The notes: generated by a model from the sequence alone, not told the origin. DNA of 64,000 bases from an uncultured Alphaproteobacteria bacterium (GCA_902570155.1 CACFXU010000001.1:274050-338049), one strand, 5' to 3'; counted from the first letter of the stretch, positions 28,246 to 38,026 are shown. Made by a program: numbers and translations.

Positions 28246-30072
28246 TTAGTTTGATGTTCTATTTGATTGGATTGTTTCAAATTTATTCTGATTAATCCAC
28301 CATGTATCGAAGCCTAAAGAATATTTTGGTTTTATTTTTGGTTGATCAAAAAAATCCCAATATAGAACTCTGTATGAGGAGATATGCCATTGTGGAATGA
28401 CATAATAATTCCATAGAAGAACACGATCTAGAGCTTTGGTTATTGTAATTAATTCTTCTCTATCACTAGCATTAATTAGACTTTCAATTAATCCATCTAC
28501 AGCATAATTTTTTATACCAACAACATTTCTAGAGCCCTCAGTATCTGCAGCATCAGAGCCCCAAAAATTTCTTTGCTCGTTACCTGGTGATAAAGATTGA
28601 CCAAAGGTTTGTACAACCATATCAAAATCGAATGTTTCCATTCTTTTTTGATATTGTGCACTATCAATTGTCCTTACTTCGACAATTATTCCTAATTTTT
28701 CAAGATTATCTTTAAATGGAAAAACTATTCTCTCAAAAGCTGGTGATCGAAGTAAAATTTCAAACTCAAAAGGTTCTTTCGTATTAGAATGTAAAAGTTT
28801 TCCATCAACTAATTCCCATCCAGATTCTTTTAAAAGTTTTGAAGCTTCTTGTAATTGCATCCTCATATAACCTGAACCATCTGTTACTGGATTTGTATAT
28901 ACTTCTGTAAATATTTCTTTTGGTAGTACATCAAAATATGGATTTAAATAATTTAATTCTTCTTTTGAAGGAAGACCAGAGGAAGCAAGTTCTGAATTTT
29001 CAAAAAAGCTATCTGTTCTTGTATATGCATCAAAGAATAAATTTTTATTAGACCATTCAAAATCAAAAGCATAAGAAAGAGCCTTTCTTACTCTTCTATC
29101 TTTAAATTTATCTTTTCTAATATTAAACGCAAAACCTTGCATGCCTTGTGGATTTTCATGAGTTATTAATTCTTTTTTAATTAAACCTTCATTCACAGCA
29201 TTTATATCGTACGCAGTTGCCCACTCTTTTGATGAATTTTCAGAGAAGAAATCAATCTCACCAGATTTAAAAGCTTCTCTTTCAATACCTCTGTCTTTGT
29301 AATAATCATATCTAATTGTGCCGAAGTTATCTTTACCAATTTTAATTGGTATTGATGCACCAAAACCCCAATAATTTTGATCTAGTTCATAAGTAATTGA
29401 TCTTCCACTATCAAACGACTTAATTTTATAAGGACCACTTCCAATTGGAACTTCTAAAGATGTTTCTTCAAAATTTTTATTTTCCCAATAATGTTTTGGC
29501 AGTACAGGTAATTGGCCAACAATTAATACTAATTCTTTATTTGTATTTGTTGTAAAATTAAATCTTACTTTATTTTCTTCTTCCTTAATAACTTCTTTTA
29601 CATCACCATAATAATATTTATAAAATGGGTGACCTTTTTCCATCAAGGTATTAAATGTCCACACAACATCATCAGCTGTAATTTTTTTTCCATCGTGCCA
29701 ATATGCTTCATTTCTTAATGTAAATGAAACCCAAGATCTATCTTCTGGCCATTCAATCGTTTCTGCCAATAGTCCATATTCCGTGAATGCTTCATCACTT
29801 GATCCCGTTGTTAATGTCTCATACAGTCCTCCAATTCCTGCTGCCGAGGTACCTTTTAAAATAAATGGATTGAAACTGTCATAGGTTCCAATGGCACTTC
29901 TTACTATTAATCCACCCTTGATTGAATTTGGATTAATGTATTCAACATTTTCAAAATCTTTTGAGTATTTTGGTTCACCATGCATTGCAATTGCATGAGA
30001 TATATTAGTATTAGCTTGTGCTTTTAATTGAAAAATTAGAGTAAATGTAAAGATCAAAGTGAGTATTTTCAT
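28246..30072 (-). CDS. yejA: Extracellular peptide-binding protein (SBP family 5, YejA type)
   Basis: The periplasmic binding protein that delivers peptides to YejBEF. It has 608 residues with an N-terminal signal peptide (MKILTLIFTFTLIFQLKAQA, cleavage near residue 20). SBP_bac_5 features follow: ENVEYINPNSIKGG, SFNPFILKG near 67, DDVVWTFNTL near 125 and YAFDFEWSNKNLF near 330. It is first in the operon yejA-yejB-yejE-yejF. The ligand may be short peptides or a modified peptide; sequence does not decide. Confidence 0.93.
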   Translation of the reverse strand: MKILTLIFTFTLIFQLKAQANTNISHAIAMHGEPKYSKDFENVEYINPNSIKGGLIVRSAIGTYDSFNPFILKGTSAAGIGGLYETLTTGSSDEAFTEYGLLAETIEWPEDRSWVSFTLRNEAYWHDGKKITADDVVWTFNTLMEKGHPFYKYYYGDVKEVIKEEENKVRFNFTTNTNKELVLIVGQLPVLPKHYWENKNFEETSLEVPIGSGPYKIKSFDSGRSITYELDQNYWGFGASIPIKIGKDNFGTIRYDYYKDRGIEREAFKSGEIDFFSENSSKEWATAYDINAVNEGLIKKELITHENPQGMQGFAFNIRKDKFKDRRVRKALSYAFDFEWSNKNLFFDAYTRTDSFFENSELASSGLPSKEELNYLNPYFDVLPKEIFTEVYTNPVTDGSGYMRMQLQEASKLLKESGWELVDGKLLHSNTKEPFEFEILLRSPAFERIVFPFKDNLEKLGIIVEVRTIDSAQYQKRMETFDFDMVVQTFGQSLSPGNEQRNFWGSDAADTEGSRNVVGIKNYAVDGLIESLINASDREELITITKALDRVLLWNYYVIPQWHISSYRVLYWDFFDQPKIKPKYSLGFDTWWINQNKFETIQSNRTSN

Positions 30073-30113
30073 ACTTGTAATATATGTCTATTTATTAAAA
30101 ATTAAAATAAATT

Positions 30114-30887
30114 TTAGTTTATTAATTTTATTATTTCATCATGAAGAGAGCTTGTACTGGAAGCAACTAAACTGCCATCTGAGTTTAGCGATATATCTTG
30201 TCCAAACTTATCCGTAATTACTCCACCAGCTCCTTCAATTACATTTACAAGGGCCATATAATCATGTACTTTTAATGTATCCTCTAAAACAATATCAATT
30301 AGTCCTGAGGCTAACATTCCATACATGTAACAGTCACCACCAAGTCTATAATATCTTGATTGTTCTTTTAGTAATTCTAATCCCTTTCTGATTTGAGGCT
30401 CATCAAAATATAATCCAGATGTAAAAAGATAGGCATCTTTAATTTGTTTAATTGCACTAGTTTGAACATCTTTTCCATTACATTTTGTCTGTTGATTTTT
30501 TATTCCCATCCATCGCTCACCATGTGCAGGACAATTAATAATTCCTAAAACTGGTTTTTTATTGTGAAGTAATGCAATTAAATTACCAAAATCTTTATGC
30601 CCAGCTATATAGCTTCTTGTTCCATCTATAGGATCTAATACCCATATAAATTCAGCGTCTATTTTTTCATTTTCATACTCTTCACCTAAAATTCCATGAT
30701 CAGGATATTCTTTTCTTATTCTCTCTCTTAATACTTGTTCTGTTTCTTTATCTGCTAAAGTTACAGGACTTTCATCATCTTTAATTTCAATTTTAATTTT
30801 GTTTCTAAAATAATGCATTGAACTTTTAGATGCATCATCGGCTAAAGAGTTTGCAAATTTTGAAAACTCTTCTGTATCTAAGATCAT
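30114..30887 (-). CDS. hisN: Inositol-monophosphatase-family phosphatase, probable histidinol-phosphatase
   Basis: A 257-residue Mg-dependent phosphatase of the IMPase fold. The metal-site motifs are GEEYENE near residue 68, WVLDPIDGTRSYIAG near 82-96 and LKVHDYMALVNVIEGAGG near 210-227. The RSYIAGHKDFGNLIAL text and the spacing resemble HisN-type histidinol-phosphatases more than inositol or fructose-1,6-bisphosphatases, but that distinction is by resemblance. It lies between yejA and the cytochrome c gene, all on the minus strand. Confidence 0.82.
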   Translation of the reverse strand: MILDTEEFSKFANSLADDASKSSMHYFRNKIKIEIKDDESPVTLADKETEQVLRERIRKEYPDHGILGEEYENEKIDAEFIWVLDPIDGTRSYIAGHKDFGNLIALLHNKKPVLGIINCPAHGERWMGIKNQQTKCNGKDVQTSAIKQIKDAYLFTSGLYFDEPQIRKGLELLKEQSRYYRLGGDCYMYGMLASGLIDIVLEDTLKVHDYMALVNVIEGAGGVITDKFGQDISLNSDGSLVASSTSSLHDEIIKLIN

Positions 30888-30896
30888 TACTTTAGT

Positions 30897-31442
30897 TTAT
30901 GGAAGGGGTGCTGGATTATCTGAGTGTTCTCTTAGGAAATAAACTAAGTCTGCTCTATCTTTTACTTTTTTCAAACCTGCAAAGTTCATTTTTGTACCTT
31001 TTATATATTTTTTTGGTTTATATAAAAATTCTGCTAATTCTTCATATCCCCATTCTCCACCGTATTCAGCTAAAGCCTTAGAGTATGCAAAACCTTCAAC
31101 ATTTGCTTTTGGTCTATTTATAATGTTCCATAGGTGTGGACCTACTTTATTTGCACTTCCTTTTTCGTAGTTATGGCAAGTAGCACATTTTTTGAATAAT
31201 TTTTCTCCATTATCGACAGAAGCACTAGCTAATAACATTGATATTGGCTCTATTACTTCTTCTTTTTTTTCCACTACTCCAACACCAGTAGAGTCCTCAG
31301 GCACGTCTATTTTATAAGCTGTTTCTTTTTTTTCATCATGATCAATATCAATGACTAAATCTCCAAAATGCCCGATAAGGGTAACAATTAAGACTGCTAA
31401 AATAATAGATGCTAAAATTTTATTAACTTCAAGCCCAGACAT
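30897..31442 (-). CDS. Membrane-anchored class I cytochrome c (CycM / c552 type)
   Basis: A mono-heme electron carrier between the bc1 complex and terminal oxidase. The 181-residue product has an uncleaved N-terminal membrane anchor (residues about 8-26, ILASIILAVLIVTLIGHFG), a charged flexible linker to about 60, and a cytochrome c domain with CATCH near residue 87 and a methionine-ligand region KGTKMNFAGL near 148. The start is put at ATG 31442, directly before SGLEVNKI. Two more ATGs up to 31460 would only add a short YMYLYM-type lead. It fits functionally with petABC at 60925-63495. Confidence 0.88.
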   Translation of the reverse strand: MSGLEVNKILASIILAVLIVTLIGHFGDLVIDIDHDEKKETAYKIDVPEDSTGVGVVEKKEEVIEPISMLLASASVDNGEKLFKKCATCHNYEKGSANKVGPHLWNIINRPKANVEGFAYSKALAEYGGEWGYEELAEFLYKPKKYIKGTKMNFAGLKKVKDRADLVYFLREHSDNPAPLP

Positions 31443-31533
31443 GTATAAGTACATATACATATTTTTTAGAAGAAAGAATATATTTGTCGTAAGTATGAAA
31501 TTTAAATTCTCTTGCCTAATTGTCGCATAAATT

Positions 31534-32268
31534 ATGAAAAATGTTGTAATTATACCTTCACGAATGGCTTCAACTAGACTGCCGGGAAAACCATTAATGG
31601 CTATAAATGGTATTCCAATGATACAACGAGTATGGCAACAAGCAATTGAGTCAAATATTGGAGAGGTGTTTGTTGCTTGCTCTGAAATTGAAGTTCATGA
31701 TTTAATCGTAAGCAATGGTGGCAAAGCTATTATGACAGATCCCAATCTCCCCTCTGGAACTGACAGAGTTCACTCCGCTTTTTTAAAGATAAAAAATAAC
31801 AAAGACATTGATGTAATAATCAATCTACAAGGCGATATGCCTCTTATAAATCCAGAACATATTCTTAAAGTCATTGAACCAATAAAAAGAAATTTTATCA
31901 TTGGCACACTTGCAACAAACTTAAATGATAATGAATTAAATAATCCCAATGTAACAAAAGTTGAAGTTGATTTTAAAAAAAATGAAACAGCGCGGGCGTT
32001 AAGTTTTTATAGAGAAGTTACGATAGAAAATAAAAACCTATACCATCATGTTGGTATCTATAGTTTTACTCCAGATTCAATAAATACATTTATCAATCTA
32101 CCTAAGTCAAAAAATGAAATAGATCTAAGCTTAGAACAAATGAGAGCTATGGATTCTAACATTCCAATTGGAGTTACGTATGTTCCTGAAGTTCCAATAA
32201 GTGTAGATACAAAAGAGGATTTAATAAATATTGAAACTAATATAAGAAAGCACAATGATAAAAATTAA
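31534..32268 (+). CDS. kdsB: 3-deoxy-manno-octulosonate cytidylyltransferase
   Basis: CMP-KDO synthetase activates KDO with CTP for lipid A-core synthesis. The 244-residue product has the nucleotide-binding PSRMASTRLPGKPLMAINGIPMI region at 8-29, ATMTDP-like GKAIMTDPNLPSGTDRV near 70, NLQGDMPLI near 98 and YHHVGIYSF near 172. Length is normal. It overlaps pheA by 14 nt, so the two are co-transcribed. Confidence 0.96.
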   Translation: MKNVVIIPSRMASTRLPGKPLMAINGIPMIQRVWQQAIESNIGEVFVACSEIEVHDLIVSNGGKAIMTDPNLPSGTDRVHSAFLKIKNNKDIDVIINLQGDMPLINPEHILKVIEPIKRNFIIGTLATNLNDNELNNPNVTKVEVDFKKNETARALSFYREVTIENKNLYHHVGIYSFTPDSINTFINLPKSKNEIDLSLEQMRAMDSNIPIGVTYVPEVPISVDTKEDLINIETNIRKHNDKN

Positions 32269-33097
32269 TAGATTTTCGTTTCAAGGTGTAAATGGTGCTT
32301 ATAGTGAACAAGCTGGAAAAAATATTTTTCCAAACGCTAGAAGTATACCGTGTGCAACCTTTGAAGATATGTTTGAACATGTTAGATCAGGAAAATCAGA
32401 AGCAGCGATGGTTCCAATAGAAAACTCACTTGCAGGAAGAGTAGCGGATACTCAAAGATTGATACCCGATTCTAATTTAAAAATAACTTATGAATATTTT
32501 CATGAGGTAAATCATTACTTACTTGGAATTAGAGGTGCAAAAATATCAGATATCAAAAGAATAAGAAGTCATGAACAGGGAATTGCTCAATGTCGAAACA
32601 AAATTTTAAAACTAGATAAACAAATGATTGTTGAAGCTGACACAGCTGGATCTGCTAAACTAATTTCAGAGTTAAACAATATTGAAGATGGAGCTATCGC
32701 ATCTACACTTGCTGCTAAGATCTATGGTCTTGATATTTTGGAAAAAAATTTCCAAGATAACCAAAATAACGTAACCCGATTTCTTGTTATGCAAAAAAAT
32801 TTATTAGATATAAATCCAGATACAGAGGATATTCTTACAACATTAGTATTTACAGTTAGAAGTATTCCAGCAGTTTTGTACAAATGCCTTGGTGGATTTG
32901 CTAGTAATGGTGTTAATATAACTAAGCTTGAGAGTTACATTCACCCACAGGGTTTTGATGTTGCACAATTTTATGTAGATTTTGAGGGACATCCTGAAAA
33001 TACATCTGTAAAATTAGCACTAGAAGAGATGAAATTTTTTTGTAAGAAGATAGAAATCCTTGGAGTATATAAGAAATCTTCATTCAGGAAAAAATAG
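32255..33097 (+). CDS. pheA: Prephenate dehydratase (monofunctional)
   Basis: Converts prephenate to phenylpyruvate in phenylalanine synthesis. The 280-residue protein has the PDT domain (FQGVNGAYSEQAG near 9-21, MVPIENSLAGRVADT near 56-70, NNVTRFLVM near 167) and a C-terminal ACT regulatory domain with the LESYIHPQG motif near 227, which binds phenylalanine for feedback inhibition. No chorismate mutase domain is fused. It starts inside kdsB's last codons. Confidence 0.95.
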   Translation: MIKINRFSFQGVNGAYSEQAGKNIFPNARSIPCATFEDMFEHVRSGKSEAAMVPIENSLAGRVADTQRLIPDSNLKITYEYFHEVNHYLLGIRGAKISDIKRIRSHEQGIAQCRNKILKLDKQMIVEADTAGSAKLISELNNIEDGAIASTLAAKIYGLDILEKNFQDNQNNVTRFLVMQKNLLDINPDTEDILTTLVFTVRSIPAVLYKCLGGFASNGVNITKLESYIHPQGFDVAQFYVDFEGHPENTSVKLALEEMKFFCKKIEILGVYKKSSFRKK

Positions 33098-33151
33098 GAT
33101 TTTTTGAAAAGTCTATTTATATTTTATTTACATTAATGTTATATTGCTACA

Positions 33152-33239
33152 GGGAGGATTGAGGGCAAATAAATTGCTAATCCAGTCAGATCTGAAAAGA
33201 AGCAGCTGTAACAATCTTGTTTGGGTCTCAACTCCTTCC
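33152..33239 (+). ncRNA. ffs: Signal recognition particle RNA (4.5S, small bacterial type)
   Basis: The conserved SRP domain IV text is present: GTCAGATCTGAAAAGAAGCAGC at 33184-33205 matches the E. coli apical region, with a GAAA tetraloop. The ends pair as expected for the rod: GGGAGGA-TTGAG (33152-33163) with CTCAA-C-TCCTTCC (33227-33239), one bulged C. About 88 nt, near the usual small bacterial size. It sits just ahead of dnaX, a common bacterial location. Confidence 0.93.
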
Positions 33240-33249
33240 ATTGATTATA

Positions 33250-34935
33250 ATGACAGAAGAAAAAAAATATAAAGTTTTAGCTAGAAAATACAGACCGCAA
33301 AAATTTGAAGATTTAGTTGGTCAAGAATTATTAGTAAAAATTCTATCAAACGCTATAAATAATGATCGGCTAGCTCATGCTTATATTCTAACCGGCGTCA
33401 GAGGTGTTGGAAAAACCACAACAGCTAGACTTATAGCAATGAGTATTAATTGTATAAATAGGGATAAAAAAAATTGTGAACCATGCGGAAATTGTGATTC
33501 ATGCAAATCAACAACTTCAGACAGCAATCTTGATGTTATTGAGATTGATGCAGCATCGAATACTGGCGTTGATGACATTAGAGAAATAATTGAAAATGTA
33601 AAATATAAACCCGTTATTGGAGATTATAAAATATTTATAATTGATGAAGTTCATATGCTTTCAAAAAGTGCATTCAATGCACTGCTTAAAACTTTAGAAG
33701 AACCACCAGAACATGTTAAATTTATTTTTGCCACAACAGAAATTAAAAAAGTACCAATAACTGTTTTATCGAGGTGTCAGAGATTTGATTTACATAGAAT
33801 AGAGAATAAAATTTTATCAGATCATTTATTAAAAATTTCCAAACTAGAAAATATTGATATTGATTTAGACGCTATTTCGTTAATTGTTAGATCGGCAGAT
33901 GGATCTGTAAGAGATGGTCTTAGTCTATTAGATCAAGCAATAACTAGTCCAAATGAAAAAGTTGACTCGCAAACTATAATAAGCATGCTGGGATTAGCTG
34001 ATAGAGAAAAAATATTTAACTTAATTGAAATTATTTTTGAAGGTGATGCGATTGCTGCAATGAACAAGTATAAAGAGTTGTACGATTTAGGGGCAGATAT
34101 ATCAATGATATTTGATGAACTATTAAACGTAGTACATTTCCTTGTTCAAATAAAAATAGCATCCGATTTAAAAGATGACATTTATATTCCTGAATTTGAA
34201 AGAAATAAGGGAGCTGAATTGTCATCAAAAATGACATTAAATAATTTGAATATTATATGGCAAATTTTATTCAAAGGTTATCAAGAACTGCAAAATAGTT
34301 CTCATTTATATCAACATGGTGAAATGATTATTTTAAGAATTATTTACTTACACGATGGCCCAAGTCCTGAAGATCTAATTAAAAAATTGGACAAGGAAGT
34401 AGTCGAAAAAGAACCATTAAAAAAAAATCTTGAATTGCAAAATGAAACTAATGAAAGTAGCAAAGTACTAAACTTTAAAGAAAATAAAAAAGAATTACCA
34501 AAAGAAAATGTAGATATAAAACATGTTCAAGACTTCAGGCATTTTGTCGATATGTTTTTTAAAAATAGAGAAGGATTACTTCATACCAAGCTATACAATG
34601 ATGTGAAATTAGTGTCTTTTAAAGAGGGAGAAGTTACCTTAAATACTTCGAAAATTAATGACACTGCCTTCAATAGAACAGTTGCAAAATTAATCTCTAA
34701 ATGGACAGGAAGAATATGGCAGATACATTCATCTACAAGTAATCTTGGAAAAAGTTTACATGATGAGGATATTATTAATCAACAAAAAGAAATTGAAATA
34801 ATGAAAAATCATCCAGAAGTAAAAAAAATATTAAATGAATTTCCTGAAAGTAAAATTCACGCTATTACAGAACTAGGTGAAATAAATGATGATGAGACAG
34901 ATATAAATCAACCAAAGATGAAAAAGGAGAAATAA
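33250..34935 (+). CDS. dnaX: DNA polymerase III subunits gamma and tau
   Basis: The clamp-loader ATPase of the replicase. The 561-residue product has ARKYRPQKFEDLVGQ near the N terminus, Walker A GVRGVGKTTTARL near 49-61, a four-cysteine zinc module (CEPCGNCDSCKS near 80-92), and a DEVHMLSK Walker B with SRC sensor. The start is taken at ATG 33250, directly before TEEKKYKVLARKYRP. An in-frame codon at 33217 lies within the SRP RNA. Length fits a tau-like form. It is followed by ybaB and recR, the classic arrangement. Confidence 0.96.
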   Translation: MTEEKKYKVLARKYRPQKFEDLVGQELLVKILSNAINNDRLAHAYILTGVRGVGKTTTARLIAMSINCINRDKKNCEPCGNCDSCKSTTSDSNLDVIEIDAASNTGVDDIREIIENVKYKPVIGDYKIFIIDEVHMLSKSAFNALLKTLEEPPEHVKFIFATTEIKKVPITVLSRCQRFDLHRIENKILSDHLLKISKLENIDIDLDAISLIVRSADGSVRDGLSLLDQAITSPNEKVDSQTIISMLGLADREKIFNLIEIIFEGDAIAAMNKYKELYDLGADISMIFDELLNVVHFLVQIKIASDLKDDIYIPEFERNKGAELSSKMTLNNLNIIWQILFKGYQELQNSSHLYQHGEMIILRIIYLHDGPSPEDLIKKLDKEVVEKEPLKKNLELQNETNESSKVLNFKENKKELPKENVDIKHVQDFRHFVDMFFKNREGLLHTKLYNDVKLVSFKEGEVTLNTSKINDTAFNRTVAKLISKWTGRIWQIHSSTSNLGKSLHDEDIINQQKEIEIMKNHPEVKKILNEFPESKIHAITELGEINDDETDINQPKMKKEK

Positions 34936-35258
34936 TGGTTAATTTAGGTAATATGATGAAGCAAGCTCAACAGTTGCAAAAAAAAATGGCTGAAGCACAG
35001 AATAAACTAAATGATATTGAAGTTGAGGGTACTTCTGGAGGAGGCCTTATTAAAGTAACAGCTACAGCAAAAGGTATATTTAAAAGAATTTCAATCGACG
35101 ATAGTTTGATTAAACAAGATGAGAAAGAAATACTTGAAGATCTGATTGTCGCTGCAATAAATGATGCCAAAGAAAAAGGAGAAGCCGCAGCCCAAGAAGA
35201 AATGAAAAATCTTACAGGTGGCCTACCGTTACCTCCAGGAATGAAACTTCCTTTCTAA
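34935..35258 (+). CDS. ybaB: YbaB/EbfC family nucleoid-associated protein
   Basis: A 107-residue DNA-binding protein with an N-terminal coiled coil (MMKQAQQLQKKMAEAQNKL) and the family's GGGLIKVTATAKGIFKRISID segment. The C-terminal NLTGGLPLPPGMKLPF is highly typical. It overlaps the dnaX stop by one base and lies 2 bp before recR, the conserved dnaX-ybaB-recR order. Confidence 0.96.
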   Translation: MVNLGNMMKQAQQLQKKMAEAQNKLNDIEVEGTSGGGLIKVTATAKGIFKRISIDDSLIKQDEKEILEDLIVAAINDAKEKGEAAAQEEMKNLTGGLPLPPGMKLPF

Positions 35259-35260
35259 AA

Positions 35261-35860
35261 ATGGAGCAATCCCCAATAGATAAATTAATAAATGATATTT
35301 CAAAACTTCCAGGATTAGGAAGAAGATCGGCGCAAAGAATTGCTCTTTTTTTATTAAAAAATAAAGATAAAAATCTATCTCCTTTAATTGAGAGTTTAAA
35401 CTTATCTTATAATAAAATTATTGAGTGTTCAGAATGTGGAAATATAGACATGGTAAATCCATGCAATATTTGTGCAAATCCTAAAAGGGATAAAGGAACA
35501 ATTTGTGTTGTTGAGGATGTGTCAGATTTGTGGACATTAGAAAAAGTAGGATTTTATCGTGGCCTCTATAATGTTTTAGGTGGTTCATTATCAGCGATTC
35601 AAGGCATAGGAACTGATGAATTGAAAATAGAACATCTACTAAACAGAATTGAAACAAATAATGTTAAAGAAATTATTCTTGCCTTAAGTACAACTATGGA
35701 AGGACAAACAACATCTTTTGTAATTGCAGATAAACTAGAAAAATTTAAAGATCTAAATGTAACAAGACTTGCACAAGGAATCCCTATGGGTGGAGAAGTA
35801 CACTACTTAGATGAAAACACATTAAATACAGCATTCCAATCTAGAAAAAAAATTACATAA
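35261..35860 (+). CDS. recR: Recombination protein RecR
   Basis: Part of the RecFOR pathway that loads RecA at gaps. The 199-residue protein has a helix-hairpin-helix (LPGLGRRSAQRIALFLL near 16-32), a Cys4 zinc finger (CSECGNIDMVNPCNIC near 56-71), a Toprim domain (CVVEDVSDLWTLE near 81) and a Walker-like ARGIPMGGEVHYLDE end motif. Normal length. Tightly packed between ybaB and def. Confidence 0.97.
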   Translation: MEQSPIDKLINDISKLPGLGRRSAQRIALFLLKNKDKNLSPLIESLNLSYNKIIECSECGNIDMVNPCNICANPKRDKGTICVVEDVSDLWTLEKVGFYRGLYNVLGGSLSAIQGIGTDELKIEHLLNRIETNNVKEIILALSTTMEGQTTSFVIADKLEKFKDLNVTRLAQGIPMGGEVHYLDENTLNTAFQSRKKIT

Positions 35861-35866
35861 ATAAAA

Positions 35867-36376
35867 ATGGATAAATTACTTTATGTACCAAATCCACTAT
35901 TACGCCAAAAAGCAGATAAAATTCAGTCTGTTGGAATTAAGGAAAAAGAAATTGCCAAAAAAATGATGCAAATAATGATAAAAGCACCAGGCGTAGGTTT
36001 AGCAGCAAATCAAATTGGAATTCTAAAACAAATTGTGACTATTTTTTTTGTAGATCAAGAGACGAAAAAAGAAACACAATATATATTATTTAACCCCAAT
36101 ATCATTTCTTACTCTCAAGAAAAAATTGTTATGGAAGAGGGTTGTTTATCTCTTCCTGAACAATTTGCAGAAATTGAGAGACCTCAAAATATAGTAGTCG
36201 AATACTTAGATGAAAATAACAAACAAATAACAAAAGAAGTTAGCGGAGTGGAATCAAGAATTTTACAACATGAAATTGATCATCTTTCTGGAAAATTATT
36301 TGTAGATTATCTTTCTTCATTAAAAAGGAATATAATGATCAAAAAAGTACAAAAATTTTTAAAAAACAAAAAATAA
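35867..36376 (+). CDS. def: Peptide deformylase
   Basis: Removes the formyl group from new polypeptides. The 169-residue metalloenzyme has motif 1 GVGLAANQIG near 45-54, motif 2 EEGCLSLP near 92-99 with the metal Cys, and motif 3 QHEIDHLSGKLF near 137 with the HExxH ligands. Its TAA shares a base with the fmt ATG, so formylation and deformylation enzymes are coupled. Confidence 0.97.
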   Translation: MDKLLYVPNPLLRQKADKIQSVGIKEKEIAKKMMQIMIKAPGVGLAANQIGILKQIVTIFFVDQETKKETQYILFNPNIISYSQEKIVMEEGCLSLPEQFAEIERPQNIVVEYLDENNKQITKEVSGVESRILQHEIDHLSGKLFVDYLSSLKRNIMIKKVQKFLKNKK

Positions 36377-37299
36377 TGAATAATAAAAAAATAATTTTCA
36401 TGGGCTCCCCTAAAATAGCTTCTGACTATCTTGAGGCTTTAATTAAAAGTAATTTCATAATTTCCGCAGTATTTTCACAACCTCCAAAAAAGAAATCTAG
36501 AGGAATGAAAATAATTGAATCCGAAGTTCATCAAATTGCAAATAAAAATAAAATAGAAGTTTTTTGTCCAAATATATTTGATAAAGATACTATTGAGACA
36601 GTGAAAAAATTAAATCCTGATTTAATTATTGTCATGGCATATGGTAAAATATTGCCAAAAGATATTTTAGATTTACCACCATTTGGTTGTATCAATATCC
36701 ATGTCTCTTTATTGCCTAGATGGAGGGGTGCAGCCCCAATAGAGCATTCTCTAATGAATGGTGATAAAGAGACTGGTATATCAATAATACAGCTAATTGA
36801 AAAATTAGATGCTGGACCAATTATTAATCAAAAAAAAATAGATATAGAAGATGATTGTAATAAAAATGAATTAAGTCAAAAATTAACAGAGGTTGGAATC
36901 AAATTATTAGTGGAAACTATTCCTCTTATATTTGATAAAAAAATTTCTTATTCTAATCAGGACGATAATGATGCAACATATGCAAATAAAATTTCTTCAC
37001 TAAACAGAAAAATTAATTTTAATAAATCTGTAAATGAAGTTTTAAATCTTATAAGAGCACATTCACCTAAACCTGGTGCTTGGTTTACTATACAAAATGA
37101 AAGAATTAAAATCATTAAAGCAAGAAAATCAAACTCTTACGGTAATGCATCGACAATTCTTAACGAGACATTTGATATTGGGTGCAATGATGGAAGTATT
37201 GAACCACTAATTTTACAAAGAGAAGGCAAAAATTCTATTTCTAAAGATGATTTTCTTCGGGGATATAGTTTTAAGGTTAATGAAGTAATAAATGCCTAA
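36376..37299 (+). CDS. fmt: Methionyl-tRNA formyltransferase
   Basis: Formylates Met-tRNAi with 10-formyl-THF. The 307-residue enzyme begins KIIFMGSPKIASDYLEAL. It has the active-site region CINIHVSLLPRWRGAAPIEHSLMNGD near 108-133 (Asn, His and downstream Asp) and the C-terminal domain near 210-305 (LIRAHSPKPGAWF). It overlaps def by 1 nt and truA by 8 nt. Confidence 0.97.
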   Translation: MNNKKIIFMGSPKIASDYLEALIKSNFIISAVFSQPPKKKSRGMKIIESEVHQIANKNKIEVFCPNIFDKDTIETVKKLNPDLIIVMAYGKILPKDILDLPPFGCINIHVSLLPRWRGAAPIEHSLMNGDKETGISIIQLIEKLDAGPIINQKKIDIEDDCNKNELSQKLTEVGIKLLVETIPLIFDKKISYSNQDDNDATYANKISSLNRKINFNKSVNEVLNLIRAHSPKPGAWFTIQNERIKIIKARKSNSYGNASTILNETFDIGCNDGSIEPLILQREGKNSISKDDFLRGYSFKVNEVINA

Positions 37300-38026
37300 C
37301 TACAAAATAACATTAGAATATGATGGAACTAATTATGTTGGTTGGCAACGTCAAGAAAATGGTCCTTCCGTTCAACAATTGGTTGAAGAGTCTATAGAAA
37401 AACTATCAAAACAAAAAATAACACTTTTTGGAGCTGGTCGAACAGATGCAGGCGTTCATGCAAGAGGACAAGTAGCTAATTTTGAATTAAAGCAACATTT
37501 TGATACTGATACTATTAGAGATGGCATTAATCATTATCTAAGACCCCAACCCATATCTATTTTACATGCTGAAGAAGTAGATAAAGATTTTAATTCAAGA
37601 TTTTCAGCAAAATTGAGATGGTATGAATACAAGATCTTAAATAGAAGATCACCAATTACGTTAGAGCAAAACAAAGTTTGGTGTGTACATAAAAAAATAG
37701 ATGCTGAAAAAATAATAAAACAATCACAACAATTTATAGGCAAATTTGATTTGTCTGCTTTTAGGTCAATAAATTGCCAATCCAAATCACCAATTAAATC
37801 TATTAATTCACTAGATATAAATTTTAATCATGATGAAATAAATTTTTTAATATCAGCTAAATCCTTTTTACATTCTCAAGTTAGAATCATGGTCGGTACA
37901 CTGGTTGATATAGGACTTAGTAAAATAGAAAAATCTATTTCAGAAATTATTCAATCCAAAAAAAGAGAATATGCAGGAGTTACTGCACCACCTGAAGGAT
38001 TATATTTATTGAAAATAGATTATTAG
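37292..38026 (+). CDS. truA: tRNA pseudouridine(38-40) synthase
   Basis: Modifies uridines in the anticodon arm. The 244-residue enzyme has the catalytic-Asp motif GAGRTDAGVHARGQV near 47-61 (Asp in RTD), the second-domain FLHSQVRIMVGTLVDIG near 191 and the typical ending GVTAPPEGLYL. Last of the def-fmt-truA run. Its TAG shares TTAG (38023-38026) with the stop of the convergent CIA30 gene. Confidence 0.96.
   Translation: MPNYKITLEYDGTNYVGWQRQENGPSVQQLVEESIEKLSKQKITLFGAGRTDAGVHARGQVANFELKQHFDTDTIRDGINHYLRPQPISILHAEEVDKDFNSRFSAKLRWYEYKILNRRSPITLEQNKVWCVHKKIDAEKIIKQSQQFIGKFDLSAFRSINCQSKSPIKSINSLDINFNHDEINFLISAKSFLHSQVRIMVGTLVDIGLSKIEKSISEIIQSKKREYAGVTAPPEGLYLLKIDY

Noticed and set aside
33217..33249. 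Upstream extension of dnaX by 11 codons
   Set aside because: The extension would be encoded by the 3' part of the SRP RNA; DnaX homology begins after ATG 33250.
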